Shown here: piece after piece, positions 62,948 to 64,000 of the stretch
How positions within the stretch are numbered: position 1 is the first letter of the stretch
Layout: each line of letters starts with the position of its first letter
Source: Bacteroidia bacterium
GTDB lineage: Bacteria > Bacteroidota > Bacteroidia > J057
DNA length: 64,000 nucleotides
Reading direction: 5' to 3'
Assembly (NCBI GenBank): GCA_041391665.1
Contig: JAWKNO010000002.1
Location: 2,666,001 to 2,730,000 of the forward strand
Translations under genes and position numbers: made by a program
Notes under the pieces: model-generated
Seen by the model: only the letters and a program-made list of their open reading frames with translations
The model's database searches: none
Told to the model about the DNA's origin: nothing

Positions 62948-64000
62948 TTATTGTTCTTCAGACGGGGTAATTCCCGAAAGGGCAAACACGCCATTTACCA
63001 GTACTTTTTCTCCGGGTGAGATAATTTTAGGATTTTGTATTTCTATCCACGATTCGGTGACAATTCCCACGGTTATTTCCTTTTTAGTGAAACTCATATC
63101 GCTACCGGCGGCATCTCTGGTCGTCAGTATATAGTACCGTCCTTCATCTTCTATCACTGCTTTGGCCGGAAGTGCAGCGGCTGTTTTGTTGCTCACGATA
63201 ATGTCTGCTTCTACAAACATTCCTGTTACGAGGTTATGTTTTTCTTCTTTCAAATGACCGTGAACCGGTACCGTTCTCTTCTCATCGTGAATAGCTCTGC
63301 CTACCCTGTGTACCGTTGCTTCATAGGTTTCTTTGCCGGCCCCGGGTATTCGGAAAATAATTTCCTGTTCTTCTTTTACCTGAAGAATATCTTTTTCAAA
63401 AACCTGTAATTCTACATGGATATGGTCCACATTGGTGATTTCCAGGACGATGTCTGATGCTGCGACAAACTGTCCCTTATTGACATATATGCCCGTAATA
63501 CTCCCCGATATCGGCGCATAGAGATTTACCCGTGAAGTCATATTGTCAGGCTGAATTTTTTCCGGATCGATATTGAGCATTTTGAGTTTTTCGCCCAGTC
63601 CTGAAAAGGTGGCTTCCAGCGTTTTGTAATCACTTTCTGCTTTCAGAAAATTCTTTTGAGAAGCGATATTCTCCGAAGAAAGTGTCTGCTGCCTTTCGTA
63701 TTCTGAACGTAAATATTTTCTTTGCTCGCGCACTTCCAGATACTCCTGCTGTAACTGAATATAGGCAGGGTTGACCAACGTCATCAGAACTTGTCCTTTT
63801 TGTACGCGGTCTCCTTCGAGCAGGTCTATTTTTTCCACATACCCTTCCATAAATACGCTGAGTTTCGCCAGATTGCTCGGCGGCACGTCGATATATCCGT
63901 TGGCCTGAATTGCCTGTGGGAAATCGTAAGTGGTCAATTCTCCCAGGGTCATACCCGAAGTTGAAAACTGTTCGCGCGATACGCTGAGCAGGTTTTTGTT
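62948..64000 (-). CDS. RND efflux periplasmic adaptor (HlyD/CusB-like), 5' end outside window
   Basis: The frame is open to the window edge on the 5' side, so at least 350 residues are visible but not the signal or lipobox. Order: barrel-sandwich half (FMEGYVEKIDLLEGDRVQKG and PAYIQLQQEYLEV), a helical hairpin (about 110 residues, REQRKYLRSEYERQQTLSSE), the second lipoyl half (YAPISGSITGIYVNKGQFV), a beta-barrel domain and a membrane-proximal domain. The helical coil and KFL-type layout resemble CusB-like metal-efflux adaptors, but the substrate is open. Its stop codon lies inside the target duplication of MITE copy 3. Confidence 0.88.
   Translation of the reverse strand, partial: NKNLLSVSREQFSTSGMTLGELTTYDFPQAIQANGYIDVPPSNLAKLSVFMEGYVEKIDLLEGDRVQKGQVLMTLVNPAYIQLQQEYLEVREQRKYLRSEYERQQTLSSENIASQKNFLKAESDYKTLEATFSGLGEKLKMLNIDPEKIQPDNMTSRVNLYAPISGSITGIYVNKGQFVAASDIVLEITNVDHIHVELQVFEKDILQVKEEQEIIFRIPGAGKETYEATVHRVGRAIHDEKRTVPVHGHLKEEKHNLVTGMFVEADIIVSNKTAAALPAKAVIEDEGRYYILTTRDAAGSDMSFTKKEITVGIVTESWIEIQNPKIISPGEKVLVNGVFALSGITPSEEQ

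Overview
The window is chromosomal DNA from a member of the Bacteroidota, probably of the Saprospiria/Lewinella-Haliscomenobacter type. That rests on type IX secretion sorting tails, TonB-dependent receptors, a giant hybrid two-component sensor with Reg_prop propellers, MacB-like permeases with a PadR partner, several Bacteroidota-typical families (DUF5690, DUF6702, DUF6483, sterol desaturase) and the near absence of Shine-Dalgarno sequences. The genus cannot be fixed from sequence reading alone. Most genes are intact, ordinary and densely packed.

Layout. 1-5.3 kb: the tail of an unidentified large protein, tRNA-Asp, an apiosidase-like lipoprotein with a small partner, then a 1.4 kb gene-free array of 10-bp repeats carrying a small transposon-like element. 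5.4-17.5 kb: YceI, a PadR/permease pair behind a perfect 17-bp inverted repeat, three regulators and enzymes, a sulfite dehydrogenase with its cytochrome c, a PepSY-like lipoprotein, an ECF sigma factor with an envelope-spanning partner, and a DUF5690 transporter. 17.6-29.7 kb: a polysaccharide-utilisation cluster on the minus strand (beta-helix T9SS protein, TonB receptor, hybrid sensor-regulator, PL6 lyase, PQQ-type sugar dehydrogenase) that probably handles alginate or another uronate polymer and has no SusD. 29.8-34.3 kb: a glycosyltransferase plus an LpxH-like phosphatase, a small porin-like protein, and a degenerate M48-like protein. 34.5-39.4 kb: the leuACDB operon, preceded by a 21-codon leader peptide of which 11 codons are leucine. 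39.5-44 kb: a membrane protein, a MacB-like permease and a thiolase.

44-48.3 kb is the accessory hot spot. A PIN toxin/antitoxin pair (toxin killed by one in-frame stop) lies between the thiolase gene and a broken copy of the thiolase 5' end. Next comes a nested set of insertions: an RHS/YD-repeat toxin-gene remnant is split by a 167-bp miniature element with a perfect 8-bp target duplication, and that element is itself split by an IS110-family insertion sequence. The 5' non-coding segment of the IS folds by hand into two stem-loops, as expected of an IS110 bridge RNA, and its first loop carries stretches matching the two flanks of the actual insertion site. A toxin-tip remnant overlaps the start of a probable immunity gene, and the whole block sits between two 49-bp direct repeats.

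48.4-64 kb: two GH13 amylases/glucosidases, a HupE-like protein, molybdenum cofactor genes (mobA, moaC, moeA) with modBC but no modA, an FG-GAP/OmpA fusion, another TonB receptor, two small proteins, a third copy of the miniature element, and the 3' part of an RND efflux adaptor running off the window. The molybdenum genes plausibly serve the sulfite dehydrogenase at 12 kb.
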